Origin: Chaunax sp. Z400
Taxonomy: Eukaryota; Chordata; Actinopteri; Lophiiformes; Chaunacidae
DNA length: 64,000 nucleotides
Reading direction: 5' to 3'
Assembly: GCA_037577475.1 (NCBI GenBank)
Contig: CM075203.1
Coordinates: 23,315,397 to 23,379,396 of the forward strand
In this document: piece by piece, positions 1 through 37,850 of the stretch
Position numbering within the stretch: the stretch's first letter is position 1
How the letters are laid out: each line of letters starts with the position of its first letter
Notes under the pieces: model-generated
What the model was told of the DNA's origin: nothing
Seen by the model: the letters and a program-made list of their open reading frames with translations, nothing else
Database searches by the model: none
Position numbers and translations under genes: made by a program

Positions 1-114
1 CATTTCTAAAGGTTGCTGCACACAAAAAAGTAGCATCTTTGGGGCTGAAATGTGTGTAAGCATCTTTCACCGCAACGTTGGTATTTATAGAGAATTTCTA
101 TGTGGAAAAAGGGT

Positions 115-1245
115 TCTTTTTTTAACACTGTATTTATAAAGGAGTTTCACAACAAAAACCAGACGGTAACAAGTCTGGAAGTGTACATAACTATTTTTGC
201 TGGAGCAAAAAAACCCAGAACAGAACCAGCATCAATAGGATAAACATCCAGAGCAGACAAATTCCTTGAGAAAAAGCTAAAGATTTCAGGGCACACGCAT
301 TGACAGACATGAAAAATAAAGTGCATTCATTACCCAATAAATGATAGGAGAGACCAGGAGAGAAGAGATATGAGTTCATAGTTCCAGGCCAGACAGATTC
401 TTCACATAGTTCATAAATGGGTCCCAGGTTTTGTAGAGTTTCCTAGTAGGTCCGTTGAGGGTGCATCTGATTTTTTCCAGTTTTATATTCTTGATCATAT
501 CTTTTATCCATTGGTTGTGTGATGGAGGGGTTGCATCCTTCCATTTAAATAGAATTGAGCATCTAGCTAATAGAGAGAAAAAGACAATGACCCTCCAGAA
601 GTGAGCCGGTACATTTAAATCAGATGAGGCTGAGAATACACCGAAGATACCAATTGTAGGAGTGGGCATAGTAATGCAGCCATAGTGCTTTTATTGGGGT
701 TTAATCCTATGTAGTAAAAGTGGAAGCAGGAAGGAAGCCATTGGCCTTCACAGCAGAAGTGAAAGATTGTATCGAAAAAGGATGACCAGAAACAAGTTTT
801 GGGCAGGACCACATATGACAGATGGTCGCTGGGGTCTGTTTACACCTGTCACACATAGGATTTAGATGTTTGAACATTTTCCACAGTTTGCCTTTAGAAA
901 AGTGTAGCCGGTGTAGCACTTTAAATTGTATTAATGCATGTCTTGAGCATTTAGAGGATGAATGAACACTGGATAGAGCCATGTCCCATTCCTCATCAGA
1001 CAGAGGGACCCCTGCATCATTTTCCCATTGTTCTTGAATATGAGAAATAGTCCCACTTTTTGTAAATGGAGGCCAATTTTTTTGTGCATAAATGTGTAAA
1101 CACAACCTGAAAGTATCTGGTTTACACTGGTTTAAAACAAATGAATACAATCTTCCTACCTGAGTCATGCCATCCACCCCTGCATGGAATCTGTGTCCCC
1201 CTCCATCACAACTCCACTTAAGAGAGATTCCCCAATTATGCCAGC
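115..1245 (-). mobile_element. L1-like LINE, 3' end of ORF2, degenerate
   Basis: Minus-strand pieces match the C-terminal region of teleost L1-clade ORF2: RHALIQFKVLHRLHFSKGKL, then MCDRCKQTPATICHMWSCPK (a CxxC...H...C knuckle), and a final part ending KTWDPFMNYVKNLSGLEL. The reading frame shifts at least twice, so it is dead. A T-run at 117-124 could be the poly(A) tail. The endonuclease and reverse transcriptase are missing. It abuts the Myb/SANT fragment at about 1240. Confidence 0.75.
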
Positions 1246-1545
1246 ATCTGTTCTGATGGGGTGAGTTCCGGTTTCCTGACTCCACCCCCCGTGGCACACA
1301 CACTCCGCCGGTGTAACGCGATGCGCTTCTCTGCATCGACTTTCAGGTCAGACCTCGTCTTTTTGACTTCTGCCACAGTTTGACCTTCTAAGGCAGCAGC
1401 ATTAACAGCTTCGGTCACCTGCTGCCATTGTAGGGCCTTTTTGGTGTTTGTTACTCCTCCAAATAGTGTTGCCTTTCTTTTTTCCAGCTCTACGACAAGA
1501 GCTTCAACTTTACATAATGTGAAGTTTCTTTTTTTGCCCGTTTCT
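1236..1545 (-). pseudogene. Myb/SANT-like DNA-binding protein fragment (Harbinger-associated/NAIF1-like)
   Basis: The minus strand reads LCKVEALVVELEKRKATLFG, then QWQQVTEAVNAAALEGQTVA, VKKTRSDLKVDAEKRIALHR and ATGGG. This is the Myb/SANT-like trihelix module that accompanies PIF/Harbinger transposons (and NAIF1/MSANTD genes). Only about 100 residues are present, and the 3' part is cut off at the L1-like fragment. No start codon is obvious. It is probably a transposon relic rather than a host gene. Confidence 0.65.
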
Positions 1546-1684
1546 CCGTGATGCTCCTAATTAATTCAGTAATCATTAATATTAATCAAGGGCATTTCAT
1601 TTGCTTTTCATGGGCAACTGTGGGCATGTCATGAAGCTTGTACAGGTGCGCTACAATTAGAGAAGTTTATGATTTATAAAGGGA

Positions 1685-1810
1685 AATCAAGTATACTACA
1701 TGTGAGTATACAACGTTTAGTATACTAGATGTGACTATTCTACATGTGAGTATACAACATGTGAGTATACGACATTTAGTATACTTTGTATGACATTACT
1801 TCATGTGAGA
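1685..1810 (+). repeat. Short degenerate tandem repeat
   Basis: Several imperfect copies of a motif like ACATGTGAGTATACAAC, alternating with TTTAGTATAC variants. AT-rich, no coding content. Confidence 0.6.
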
Positions 1811-3390
1811 ATATTAACGGAGGTACGTGCTTTGGGACACAGTGTAAGTGATAAACTTTATCAGTCATCGTAAACAGGAACAAATGAAGGGTCAAACATG
1901 TTTCTTCTGATGGGATACTTTGGTGGAAAATATAAATCACTGTCAACCCGGACACAGAACTGGACTGACAAAGTTGGTCCAGTAAAGGATCTTGGATTTT
2001 TCTATATCAAGGGCCATAAGGGGTCACATTTCACAGGGGGCCAAGTATATGTCCAACATCCAAGTACATTTCCTTTTTCAGTAAGATCTATATACATTTC
2101 AGCAGTCATTCATTGTTTGACTTTGGCTCTGTAGCGTTGAGCAAAGACATTGTTTGTGTCAAAAAAAGCTAAGGAAATAAAAATTCTTAACACTCATATT
2201 TATTGAATTTTAAACTGGGGTACATAGTACATAGTAAACACATTACATAAGACACTTTTTTCCCCTAAATATGTAACACATAAAATACTTAAAACAGGTC
2301 ACGTATATTATTACAGCATTACAACAGTTTAGAACTGAATAACTTACAACTTGAGCACAGACAAGAATATCAGTACAAAGTGTCTTTAGCTTTTCTAGTT
2401 CTATGTGCAGAGGGTGACCTGACATCCTGAAAAAGTTTGGGAGAGTCTAAATTATTGGCACTGGTCCCAAATCCTGTCATGTTCGTCTTAGAAAAGAGGT
2501 GGAACCTGAGTTTTTTTTTAGTTCCAGCCTACCAAAGCAGAAATCAGCTGATAGTCAGGATACACTATGGTGCTGCGTACGGGTTACTGTTATATTCACA
2601 GCCTACATGAATTATGGCTGCTGGAGGTTTTTTAAGCTGTTAACAGTAAAGTTAGGAATTGATAAACTACACATATGACATGAAAATATTTAGAGCCAAT
2701 AATAGCTTGCAGTGATAGATAACATAGACATCCAATAGCCTGCTGCTGCATAATATTTGACAAACCTAAGTTCAGTGGCAGCAGCAAGTAACACTCTTTA
2801 ACACTAAGGTGGTAAATTACCACGAAGATTTTATGGAGGACAGAAGCACCATGCTCTTCTGTTTATTGAATCTGAAGATGTTATCAACGCACTGGACCAC
2901 AATCCATAACGACATCAGGACATGATTCTACACAGTAATACTAGGACGTATGTACAATGAGACCAAGATAGACGTCATCACAAGTTTCAAATATGCAGAA
3001 AACATTAGACCCTGAACATGTTCAAATTGACTTAGAATTATGATTTTTATTTTATATATGAATGAAAGCTACCCATTGGCTGATGTAGAACATGATAAAC
3101 ATTATTAAATATTTTGTGTAAAAACATTAATGCACATAAAATCAAAAATTTTCAGAAGGAAATTAGGTCCAAATTGATTTGATTAGTTTGTGTTAAAAAA
3201 TAACGTGAAGTTTTCCAGATGAATCATGAGCATTAATGCATAACTGTTGAACGCCTTGGTAATTACATGTTTCTTGCATTCTCTGGGCATGTAATTTTAA
3301 AACAGGAAATATGCAATATACTGCATTATGTATCGCAATATACCACAAAGTATTGCCTTATATCACAATACAAACATTCACTACAATATG
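1811..3390. other. AT-rich sequence without recognised features
   Basis: Only short chance ORFs on either strand, no splice-consistent exons and no repeat family I can name. It lies downstream of polr3d. Confidence 0.5.
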
Positions 3391-3394
3391 TATC

Positions 3395-3455
3395 TGTATA
3401 TGTATCTGTGAATTTCCCCACTGTGGGACTAATAAAGGGATATCTTATCTTATAT
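3395..3455 (+). repeat. CR1/Rex1-like LINE 3' tail fragment
   Basis: TTTCCCCACTGTGGGACTAA followed by TAAAGGGATATCTTATCTTAT. The same terminal sequence ends the CR1/Rex1-like elements at 16023-18390 and 50948-54196, so this is a severely 5'-truncated insertion. Confidence 0.6.
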
Positions 3456-3499
3456 CCAACCCTTGTAGGAAAGTATCATTTAGGTTTGTAGGCAGAAAT

Positions 3500-6400
3500 T
3501 ATTATTATTGTAATCTCTGTTGTTGTTATTGTTATTGTGGTCGAACATGTCTGTGTCCCTGTCCATCACTCCCTCTCTCTCTCCACCTATCCTCCATCTC
3601 TCTCTCTCCCCATCTACCTCCCAAATATTTCTCTCTCTCACCCCAACTGGTCAAAGCAGAGGGCGCCCACCTTGAGTCTTGGATCTCCTCAAGGTTTCTG
3701 CCTGTTAAAAGGCAGTTTTTCGAAGGAGACTTTAACTGTATTTTAGATACATATATGGATAGATCAACCTTATGTTCTGTCAACCCACTGGACTCTACAA
3801 ACGTGCTAAACAATTTGATGACCACTGAACCTTGTTAATATCTGGAGAATTCATCATCCCACTGAGAAAGAATATTCTTTCTTTTCACAAGTCCACGGCA
3901 CCTATACAAGAATTGACTACTTTTAATTGACTCCATATTAGCACCAGCAATCTCCTCATCGAAATACCACAATATCTTAATCTCAGATCACAGTCCTGTT
4001 ACTACTGGCATCGATATTGGATGGAAGAAGACCCATTACAATTGGCGGTTCAATCCTTATCTTCTTAATGATGAAATGTTCACTGAAAAATGTGGCTTTC
4101 AACGACACAGGGGATGTCTCAGATTCAACCCTGTGGGAAGCCTTTAAACTAGTATTAAGAGGATTTGTCATATATGAAGCGACACAAAAAAAGCAGAGAG
4201 GAAACAGGTTATCTGAAATAGACCAGCAGCTTACTTTGCTTGAAAGACAGTATAGAGGAGCTCAATCCTCATCTAAGCTCAAAGAAATTGTAAATCTAAA
4301 ACATGAATACAACAGCATTCTTTCTAAGCAGGTTAGCACTTTACCTCTGAAAGTAAGGCATAAACAGTTTGAACTGGGAGAGGAACCTGGCCCTCTGCTC
4401 TCACGACAGCTAAGAGGCGCACAGCCAGTAGGGCAATTCACAAGATCAAACCTCTTTCAAACTGCATAGTTACAGATCTTGTTAAAATAAATGAATGCTT
4501 CAGAAAATTTTATGAAGAGCTGGATACCTCTCAAAACCTTTCGAATGAAGAACATATCCTTCAATTCCTGCATTCTCTCGCACTTCCCAAACTAGACTTC
4601 AATGCTCAAAATGAGCTCAACACAGAAATATCACTGCAGGAGGTCCTCAAAACAATAAAAGAATTCCCAAATAGAAAGGCAGCTGGCCCTGACGGCCTTG
4701 GTATAGTTTTTTAAGGTCTATGCGGACGACGTGGCCCCTTTATTGCTGAGAATGTTTAGAGTCAATTAAGAGCAAAAAATTACCAGTCATTATACACAGC
4801 GAATATTTCCTTAATTCTGAAAAATGATATAGAAGAGACTGACCTGTCATCTTATCGACCCATAGCCCTTCTTGGTAGTGACCTAAAAGTGTTCACCAAA
4901 ATCCTAGCCAATAGGCTGAATTATACCATAAACTGGCAGAAGTGTGAATTCATGCCACCAGTTGAGGATCTTGATCCTGAGTTTCTCAGCAACCTTCCAA
5001 TTAAAGTCACTGACCACATTAAGTACTTGGGAACCACTGTTCCCAAACAGTCAGATCTGCTTCATAAGTTAAATTACAGAGTAATGACTGATAAACTTAA
5101 GAGTGATATTGAATATTGGCCAATTTTGTCAATGATTGGCCGAATCAATGCCATAAAAATGGTGACTCTACCTAGGTTTTTGTATTTATTTCAAAGCATA
5201 CCCATCTTTCTGCCTAAAGCCTTTTTTTTTAAACTCTGGACTCAATTATCATGCCTTTTATCTGGGGGTACAAAGCACATTGTGTGAATAAGATTTTGCA
5301 AACCTAAAGATTTTGGAAGACTAGCTCTACCATCCTTCCAACATTATTATTGGGCAGCTATGGTTCGCACCCTTATTTACCGGCAGGAAGCATACCCTGA
5401 AGAACCTAAAGATACAACCCCATCATGGGTGGCTATAGAACAGGACATTAGGGGCACTTCTCTTCCAGCGCTACTCCATTCAGCGAAATAATCTCCCAGA
5501 CCAATGAAAGGGGTTGGTTTTATAGGAAAAAACTCATTAAGGGTATGGTACCAAATTAAAAAAAGTTTAAAGATACCAAACACTTCCGTTTTAGCCCCAG
5601 AAGCTATAACCATGCATTCCCACCCTCACAACTGGATGCTGTTTTTTTTAACCTGGAAGAGGAAAGGCCTTGTTACTAGTGACCTGTACACTGATAATGT
5701 ATTCTCCTCATTTGCTCATCTTAGGGACAGATTCTCACTACAGCCATCCCATTTCTTTAGGTACCTACAAAGTAGAAATTATGTCAGAGGAAATATTCCA
5801 AATTTTGAGACTTACAACTCTCCCGATGAACTCCATCCCTGTTGACAAGCGAACTTAATACTAAAAAACTGGTGTCTAAGTTTGTAAATATATTTACAGA
5901 CATTAAATAAGAGACATTCCAGAAGATACATGGCCTGAAGTCTCCAAAGCATACACTCCTGCTCAATCAACTCAAGACATCAGCTAATTCAGTATAAGGT
6001 GATACAATGCTCCATTATTCACGGGTTAAACTACATTCATTCCACCCATCCTCACCACTTTGTATTAAATGTAAACAGTCTGATGGAACACTGGCTCACA
6101 GTTCTGGTTCTGTACCAGACTCCATAAGTTCTTGTCAGACATCGTTCATTGCTACTCAGATGTTTATGGACATGATCTCCCTCCAAATCCAGACAATTAG
6201 AAACTCTAAACTGCTGGAAAACTCAATCCAGTATGGCATGGTAATCGCAAAGAAAATTATCCTTAAGGTCTAGAACAAAGAGATATCCCCTTGCTTTGAA
6301 ACCTGGCTCATTGAGTTCTCTAGTGCTTTGCACCTGGAGAAGATGTGGTACGAGATGTCAGGGAAAGCAGGGAGGTTTAAACAGATAAGGCAGCCCTTCC

Positions 6401-6815
6401 TTGACTATATCACAGTACTGAGGGGACCCTCATGACACCTCAATGACTTATTTAATGTAAGCGGATGACCATAGAATCATGGACAGTAGAGTGCACACAT
6501 TGCTTGTTCCTGTTACGGGTTTTTTGTGTGTGTTTTGTTGTTTTTTGCTTCATCACTTTTTCATGATGGCGGACAATGTTCCCGTTTGCTGACCGCCTCA
6601 GTGTTCTGTATTCTTTCTCTGAAAAATTTATAAATAAAGTAATTTTTTTAAAAAGAGGCAGTTTTTCGTCGCCACTGTTGCCAAGTGTTTGCTCATGGGG
6701 GATTGTTGGGTCTCTTTAAAGAGTCAGTCTAGACCTGCTCTTTTTGGAAGGTGCTTTGATATAACTTTTGTTGTGATTTGGCGCTATATAAATAAATTAA
6801 GAAATAAATTAAGAG
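3500..6815 (+). repeat. Dispersed repeat (ATAAATAAATTGAATTG-tail family), split by an L1 insertion
   Basis: The left part (3500-3722) reads TGTGTCCCTGTCCATCACTC, a CT-rich stretch, then AAGGTTTCTGCCTGTTAAAA. The right part (6656-6815) resumes with CGCCACTGTTGCCAAGTG and GGATTGTTGGGTCTCTTTAA, ending GGCGCTATATAAATAAATTA. The same family occurs uninterrupted at 55925-56285 and, more diverged, at 60250-60540. The L1-like element 3723-6655 lies in the middle. Confidence 0.75.
3723..6655 (+). mobile_element. 5'-truncated L1-like LINE, degenerate, flanked by 13-bp TSD
   Basis: It begins inside the endonuclease at GDFNCILDTYMDRS. Further on are AGPDGLG and SSYRPIALLGSDLKVFTKIL (reverse transcriptase blocks), and YLGTTVPKQSDLLHKLNYRV with IGRINAIKMVTLPRFLYLFQ of the RT C-terminal part. 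Many stops and frameshifts. It ends with an AATAAA-containing A/T-rich tail. AGGCAGTTTTTCG occurs on both sides (3710-3722 and 6656-6668), the target-site duplication within the host repeat. Confidence 0.85.
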
Positions 6816-9516
6816 ATGTGAGATGTCTTCAAACCTTAATAAGAAGTCCAGTTCCTTCTGATTCAACCTTTGAGGTTTACCATGAATGGATGGATTTACC
6901 ATGGATGGATGAGAATCAACCCTAACCCTAACTGGTTGACCAGACTGAGAATGTTCATTGGTATCATTATTAGTTTGATAGATATTCTAGAAAAACTAGA
7001 TTTCACTGATGGTGGTTTTCTTCAGGATCTAGATCAGGAACTGTTAAAGATATATTTGACCCCTAACTAAATCAGCACAGTTTCAGCTACAAGTCTGAAT
7101 CATTATTATTTGTTATCTGACAGTAGTGAATTTTCTGTCAGCCCTATAAATTTACACATTCTGGATCACCAGATCCAGAATATGACTTGGATCCAGACTC
7201 TGATGTATGCTAGATCTTATGGTGATGTCATTGTGTCATTGTTGTCCAATCATTGTAGACATTATCCAGGAAGTTAGAAGATAAAATTGGGATGAAAATT
7301 TGAAAAAAAGAAAGAAATAAGATGTAGTTCTCTAGGGGCCAGCGCTGGTTTGATTCCCCTGCTCTCTCCTGTCTCCTCTGTGGCTGTCCCTATCACACAT
7401 TAAAGGGTGTGACGAGTTTTCTGTAATAATAAAATATTGTGTATGAAAACCAGACTTCTGTACCTACCGTAATCACTTCAGTGAAGAAACTTTAGAAGGT
7501 TGTCTGTAGAGCTTTTGAGGGGAACACATAACAAACCTAAGCTCTGTCTACTCATATTGTCAACCTACAGCAAGCGACATAACTATTAAAACACACCTGA
7601 CATGTCTGAATGAAAACCTGTTTCTATGATAGGGCTTTCCCCCCGAGGTCTCTGTGTAGCCATACATTTTTCTCATATAAATCAGTGAATTCAGATACAC
7701 AAAATATGACGCTTTTTCTCCATTTTGCTTTCCATGCATGGCTAGACTGCTTTGCTCGGCACAGTGAAAAACTGTTTGTTGTGGTTCAGAGAAAGCCATT
7801 AGAAATAATGGGTTTCAGAGTGCAGCTGTTACTGTTTTTTGTCTGGGGACACCTTTAGCGTGGCTATATTTTTCACACTCAGGAAGTCCAACCGAGGAAA
7901 CGCCTTGTCAAGCACTGAGGGGCTGTTTACACAATGGTTTTACCATAAAATTATAAACTTTTGTGGTGTTTTGGCTGTTTGCTTACAAGACAACGGCATT
8001 TTGGGGTAATTTTGAAAAGGGTTCCACAGTGTAATCTTTTGAAAATGCCACCACACCATTGCTGTGTAAATGAGAAAAAAGCAACTCCTCTGAAAAAAAA
8101 GATGTCACAGCCCTGCTTTGCTCATGCCATTATGGTTCCAGCCTTATTCACATACGCAGACAGAACACTATGGGCGGAACAACAACAAAAACTTAGTGCT
8201 GTCCAGTTCTGTTTGTGCTGCAGACTCTGAGTTTATTAACGCTCCTCCAATGTGGGTTTGCTGAACCAGTACTGTGATCTTATTCTGTGGTGTTGCTTTG
8301 AAAGGGTACACCGCCAATGACTGCCCTCATATGCATACGTATTTCAGCCATTTCTGCGGATCCGTGTGTATGGGGATCGTGTTGAAAACTTTGCTGTGTG
8401 AACGCACAACTTTTTCAAAACGCAAAGAAAAACCTTTTCAGCAAAACATTGTTACATAACATTACATGTTATGTAAACGACAGCCTGACAGTCCCCTGCA
8501 GCAGCTGCAGCTAAAGTTAGCACGTCATTATCTCTGCTCGTTCATGACTCTCCATAGGTTATCCACTGCTTTATGACATCATCATGAAGTTAATTAGCTA
8601 CTTGGATAAGTTGTTGTTGTTGGAGATAACTAGGCTTTTTCACTGGCTTGATGACATTAGCATTTTTACTAGCATTAGCCTCAAAACACATGAGCCACTG
8701 ACTCTATAGTACGCTAAAACAGTCTGTGAGATTTTTAGTATGTCTGATCCCTGAGGATGAAACCAATAGTATGTGAATTGTGTACTATTTACAGGGAAAT
8801 ATAATATTATATTATTATAGACAGTATACAGTCACTGCAAACAACATCATAACAGACAGGTGATTCCTGTAAGTTATGTTACATCTAGTCTCCCTGATCT
8901 AATTTGGATAAGGCTGACTAGACTTTCTACTCTCTGTTTGTTATTAATGATCCATTTATTAATATATCTTTTACATGTTACTACATTTTTGTTACTAAAG
9001 AGAATGTAAATGCAGCCTAACTCAGTGTGGAGCTGATGTATTTAGCTGCTGTTCAGTCGGTCTCATAAACATATTGGCTTTTGTGTTGGTTGAGAGTTTT
9101 CTCTTATCGCCCATTTGTGAAAGGTAACCAGTGCTCAGATAACAATATACAACTATGTCTTTGTGGATCAATCGGTACAGTCCGGGTCTCTGCCATCTTT
9201 CAGAAGTCTTTCTGTGTCTCCCCTGGCACTGTCTCAACATCAGAGAGATAAACAAATCATTCAGATTCTGATACCTTGGGATTAAAAAAAAACAAACAGG
9301 CTACTGAGGGTAACCTACATAGCTGCCGTAAACACTCAAAGCAGAGGTATGTAGAATAGACATGGAAGTAGCTGTCACTGACCCCAACAGGTATCTGTTT
9401 ATGTGGTGGCAGAAAACCTCCCATCAGATCAGGTCCTGCAGAAATCAGACAAAGTGTTACTTGTGTCAGAGTCTCTGTTGGATTTCTGTGCAGTAGATGA
9501 GAGATGCCCAGGGTCC
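6816..9516. other. Sequence downstream of polr3d, no genes recognised
   Basis: Contains short chance ORFs only. 7900-8480 has the look of an old non-autonomous DNA element (GGGCTGTTTACACAATGG near one side, ATGTTATGTAAACGACAG near the other), but no clear terminal repeats could be matched. The segment next to 9516 is the presumed polr3d 3' UTR. Confidence 0.4.
8955..8960 (-). promoter_or_regulatory. Candidate polr3d polyadenylation signal (AATAAA)
   Basis: Minus-strand AATAAA about 560 bp downstream of the polr3d stop codon, with no repeat or gene recognised in between. Positional inference only. Confidence 0.25.
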
Positions 9517-34679
<25,163 letters not shown>

Positions 34680-34699
34680 GTTGTCCTAACGGTCCTCCT

Positions 34700-34945
34700 T
34701 ACGTATTTGACGCTATGGCCGTAGACGCTAATGGCTGTAGATACTAGAGGCTATCGATGCTAGATGTAGATGCTAATGGCTGTAGACGCTTGTGGCCGTA
34801 GATGCTATTGGCTGCAGACACTAGTCTGTCTACAGCCTAGTGAAATCTAATTTAAGCCTTATCTATCTATCTCTCTAATGGCTGTAGACGCTAGTGGCCG
34901 TAGATGCTAATTGCTGTAGAGGCTAGTGGCTGTAGATAAGACGTT
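34700..34945 (+). repeat. Degenerate tandem repeat just upstream of polr3d start codon
   Basis: Repeated GCTAATGGCTGTAGACGCT and GTGGCCGTAGATGC type units of about 16-18 bp, interrupted near 34830-34880. It would fall in the polr3d 5' UTR or promoter. Confidence 0.75.
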
Positions 34946-35289
34946 TCACAGGAAACAAACTGTCCCTCTATTGCACATGAAAATGGATGGCGGCACACTA
35001 TGGGACAAACAGCTCTGTCTGAAGTAAAGCCAACTCGTTATTTTAGCTGAAGAAGTTACCTCGTCCTCGGACAACTTTACCCACCGGCCCTGGCCTTCAA
35101 AGCTAACCTAATAGCTGTCAAGTGTCCATCAGTCATGTCCTGTACATGAACATGAACACCACGATGAATGTCTAGAGAGACAACACAACAGCATATTACC
35201 CTCCATTTTGTTCGCACTCGGGATATCATAACAGATGCGCCAGATGATCAACATTTGAGCGAACCCCGCCATCACTAACGTGAGGTGTT

Positions 35290-35880
35290 ACAAGTTACAT
35301 CCGGTGTCACTCTAGCACACAGTAATGTTATCCTTCCCGGGGACTGGTGAAGGTACTTGGTCTCCCAGGTCGGGGGTGGGGCTAAAAAACTAAGGGTCCC
35401 GAATCTGCGGTCCTGAAACTGCAGCCTCCGCGGCTGCTGCCTTATACTATTGTGAATCCCCCCCCTCAGGAACCAGACCAGACTTGTTTCTGGTGGCCGG
35501 GCCTTCACGCATTAAGCTCAGACGGGCACAGCCTAAAAAAGCTTCATGGAGCCACCACCCTATGGTCCCACCACCTGCAGGGATAGGGTTGGAGTGAAGG
35601 ATGTAGTAAGGGTGAGAGGCGATGGAAAGGACCTGTGTGCCAACTCCTGGCTTCGCAGACTGGATCTAGGGATGTGGAATGGCATCTCTTTGGCTGGGAA
35701 AGAACCGGAGCTGGGGTGAGAAGTGGGGCGGTACCATCTACATATAATTGGACTCACCTCTTTGCATCGGACTGGTTCTGGAACCAAACTCCTAGAGAGG
35801 GGTGGGACTCTCTCCTCTTGCAGTGTTTTGGTGTGTGTTACAAATATAAGGAAAGAAAAAGGAGTTGAAAAAAAATGTCC
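35290..35880 (+). mobile_element. RTE/Rex3-like LINE 5' fragment (endonuclease start)
   Basis: Plus-strand frames give LGMWNGISLAGKEPELG, then RTGSGTKLLERGGTLSS, the N-terminal endonuclease of the fish RTE (Rex3-like) family. Stops are present. Together with 32190-32820 it could be debris from the same or separate insertions. The ~2.5 kb between them holds polr3d exon 1, so a single insertion is unlikely. Confidence 0.65.
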
Positions 35881-37850
35881 TTGTACATGACACACCATCA
35901 CTGAACACATTCTACCTGCACTAAATTATTCCTCCACTAGGGGACGTTGTACATTTCCAGTTGACCTGACTTTTTCCAAATATTACCTTTTTACTTTTAA
36001 ACATCAACTGTTTAGTTTGTTTCAATCAGATCAGCAATTCATTAAAATTGATTAAATGTGATTGATCCCATAGAGTAATGCCTTTAGACATAAAAACAGA
36101 AAAATACATATTTTAAATGTATGGAAAAACACCATAGTCATAAAGTGGTTAGCTAGAGGCCTTTATTAGTCCACACATACTACTAGAAATATTACAGGAG
36201 CATACTGTACTTTCACTTCCTTCTCCTTCGCTGAAATAATTTACCTCCAGTCACCTGACCCTTCATAGACCAGGTCAGAGGTCTCAGAGGTCAGGCAGGC
36301 TTCTGTCTGGTGGGACTGGACAACCCGGGGTCATGAAACCAAGTCATCGTCATGGGAGTCAGAGAAAGGTCTAGAAGGATGCAGCCTTTCATCGCAGACC
36401 CCAGGGCAGAGGGAATCCCCCATTGCTCAGGGGTTTGCTGTTCAGATGAGTGGCCACATGTAACAGACATCATACTCTATTACTATTACTCACAATTTGA
36501 AAGCTGGTTTGGGAAGGCTCTTACATTTATTCTTAGTACATCTATACTACTATAATAATGATGAAACAACGGTGACCAGTTTTCTCCTGCAGAGTTCACC
36601 CAGAAGTCTGGAGCAGACTTTAACTCAACAACATGGTGGAATCATCAGACCCTTTAACTGATCCACCAGGCCCTGTCCATCGGGCTGAGTCCTGAGTCAT
36701 CTGTCCGTCAAATGCGGCTGAGTGAAAGCATCATAGTAGATGACACGATTCTTTCAAACATGTAAACAGCTTTCAGCAGCCAGATGGCTCACGCTGTGCA
36801 GCTGTTGTGATATGGTGGAACATGGAGCCTACCTGCCTACAGACTGGAAGCTGTAGGTACGACTCAAACTGATCGAAAGCATCGAGTGAACATGTATGAG
36901 GTGAGGGATGTTCGCTTTCAGACTAAGACATATGTCAACACTGCTTAAAGAAAGAGCAGCGACCTCGTGTGTTTAACGTGACAAAAATAATCAACTATGT
37001 GCACATTCATTCTGGACAGATGACTTTGTAATGTGAACTGTCTATTTTCTCTGTTTACCTGGCAATAGTTGAAATAATGAATGATTGTCAATGTAACAAT
37101 GACAAAGTGTCTGTCAGTTAAACTCAAATGTTTTCATGATGCTATTAACACTTATATAATCTTAATGGCATGTTAATAAGCATCTTACAAGGATTTATAA
37201 GGGCCTTATTCCTTATGAACTAATACTTATTACACTGACCTTAAAGGTAACTATGCAGGTTTTTTTCTAAACTCAAACATTAATCCTCCTCAGTCCTCAT
37301 CTATGTGGCAGAGCCTGTGTCTGTACAGACTGAACCATCAGACTACATCTTATTCTGCTGCTTTCATCTGTTGGCCATCAACGGAAATATAGATGACTGC
37401 TGAGGTCATCAAATATCAACACGTTGGGTTGGTGAGGACAAACGCATGTTTAAATAATGATAAATCAGTTATCAGTCACTGTATAGCTGAGTATTGATTA
37501 GCATAATGGCTACCCATACTACAGCCCAAAAAAGCCGACTGAAACTGGCAACATAATGAGACAGAACATATCTAATCTAAGTCATACATAAAACTGAGAG
37601 CACATTGTATTTATACTAGCTAAGAATGCTGATAGGTTGGAGAGAATGTCCATTGTTTGAATTGACCAATAAGCTCTGAATAGGTGCAGTAAGGAGAAAT
37701 AAGGTGCATTTGGGACATTAGGACAAAATGGCACAGAAGGTAAACATGCTGTGTCAAAGTCACATCCTGATCTGATTGGAGGAAGAGACCCATTTTGGGA
37801 ATGTTGTGAATTTAATGGGAAGGTGGAAGGTCTGGTTGGGCAGGACATAT
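35881..37850. other. Intergenic sequence and presumed fasn 3' UTR
   Basis: No coding exons recognised. The part nearest 37850 follows the fasn stop. Two minus-strand AATAAA hexamers (36526-36531 and 36162-36167) could terminate the transcript. Confidence 0.4.
36162..36167 (-). promoter_or_regulatory. Candidate fasn polyadenylation signal (AATAAA)
   Basis: The minus strand reads AATAAA here, about 1.7 kb past the fasn stop. A second AATAAA lies at 36526-36531. No coding exon is recognised between 37850 and these sites, so they fit a long fasn 3' UTR. A hexamer alone is weak evidence. Confidence 0.3.

Noticed and set aside
6905..6930. Telomere-like CCCTAACCCTAAC
   Set aside because: Only about two repeats. 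Too short to mean an interstitial telomere.
7325..7365. Possible tRNA-derived SINE or tRNA (CTGGTTTGATTCCCCTG resembles a B box)
   Set aside because: No matching A box or cloverleaf stems at the right spacing could be found.
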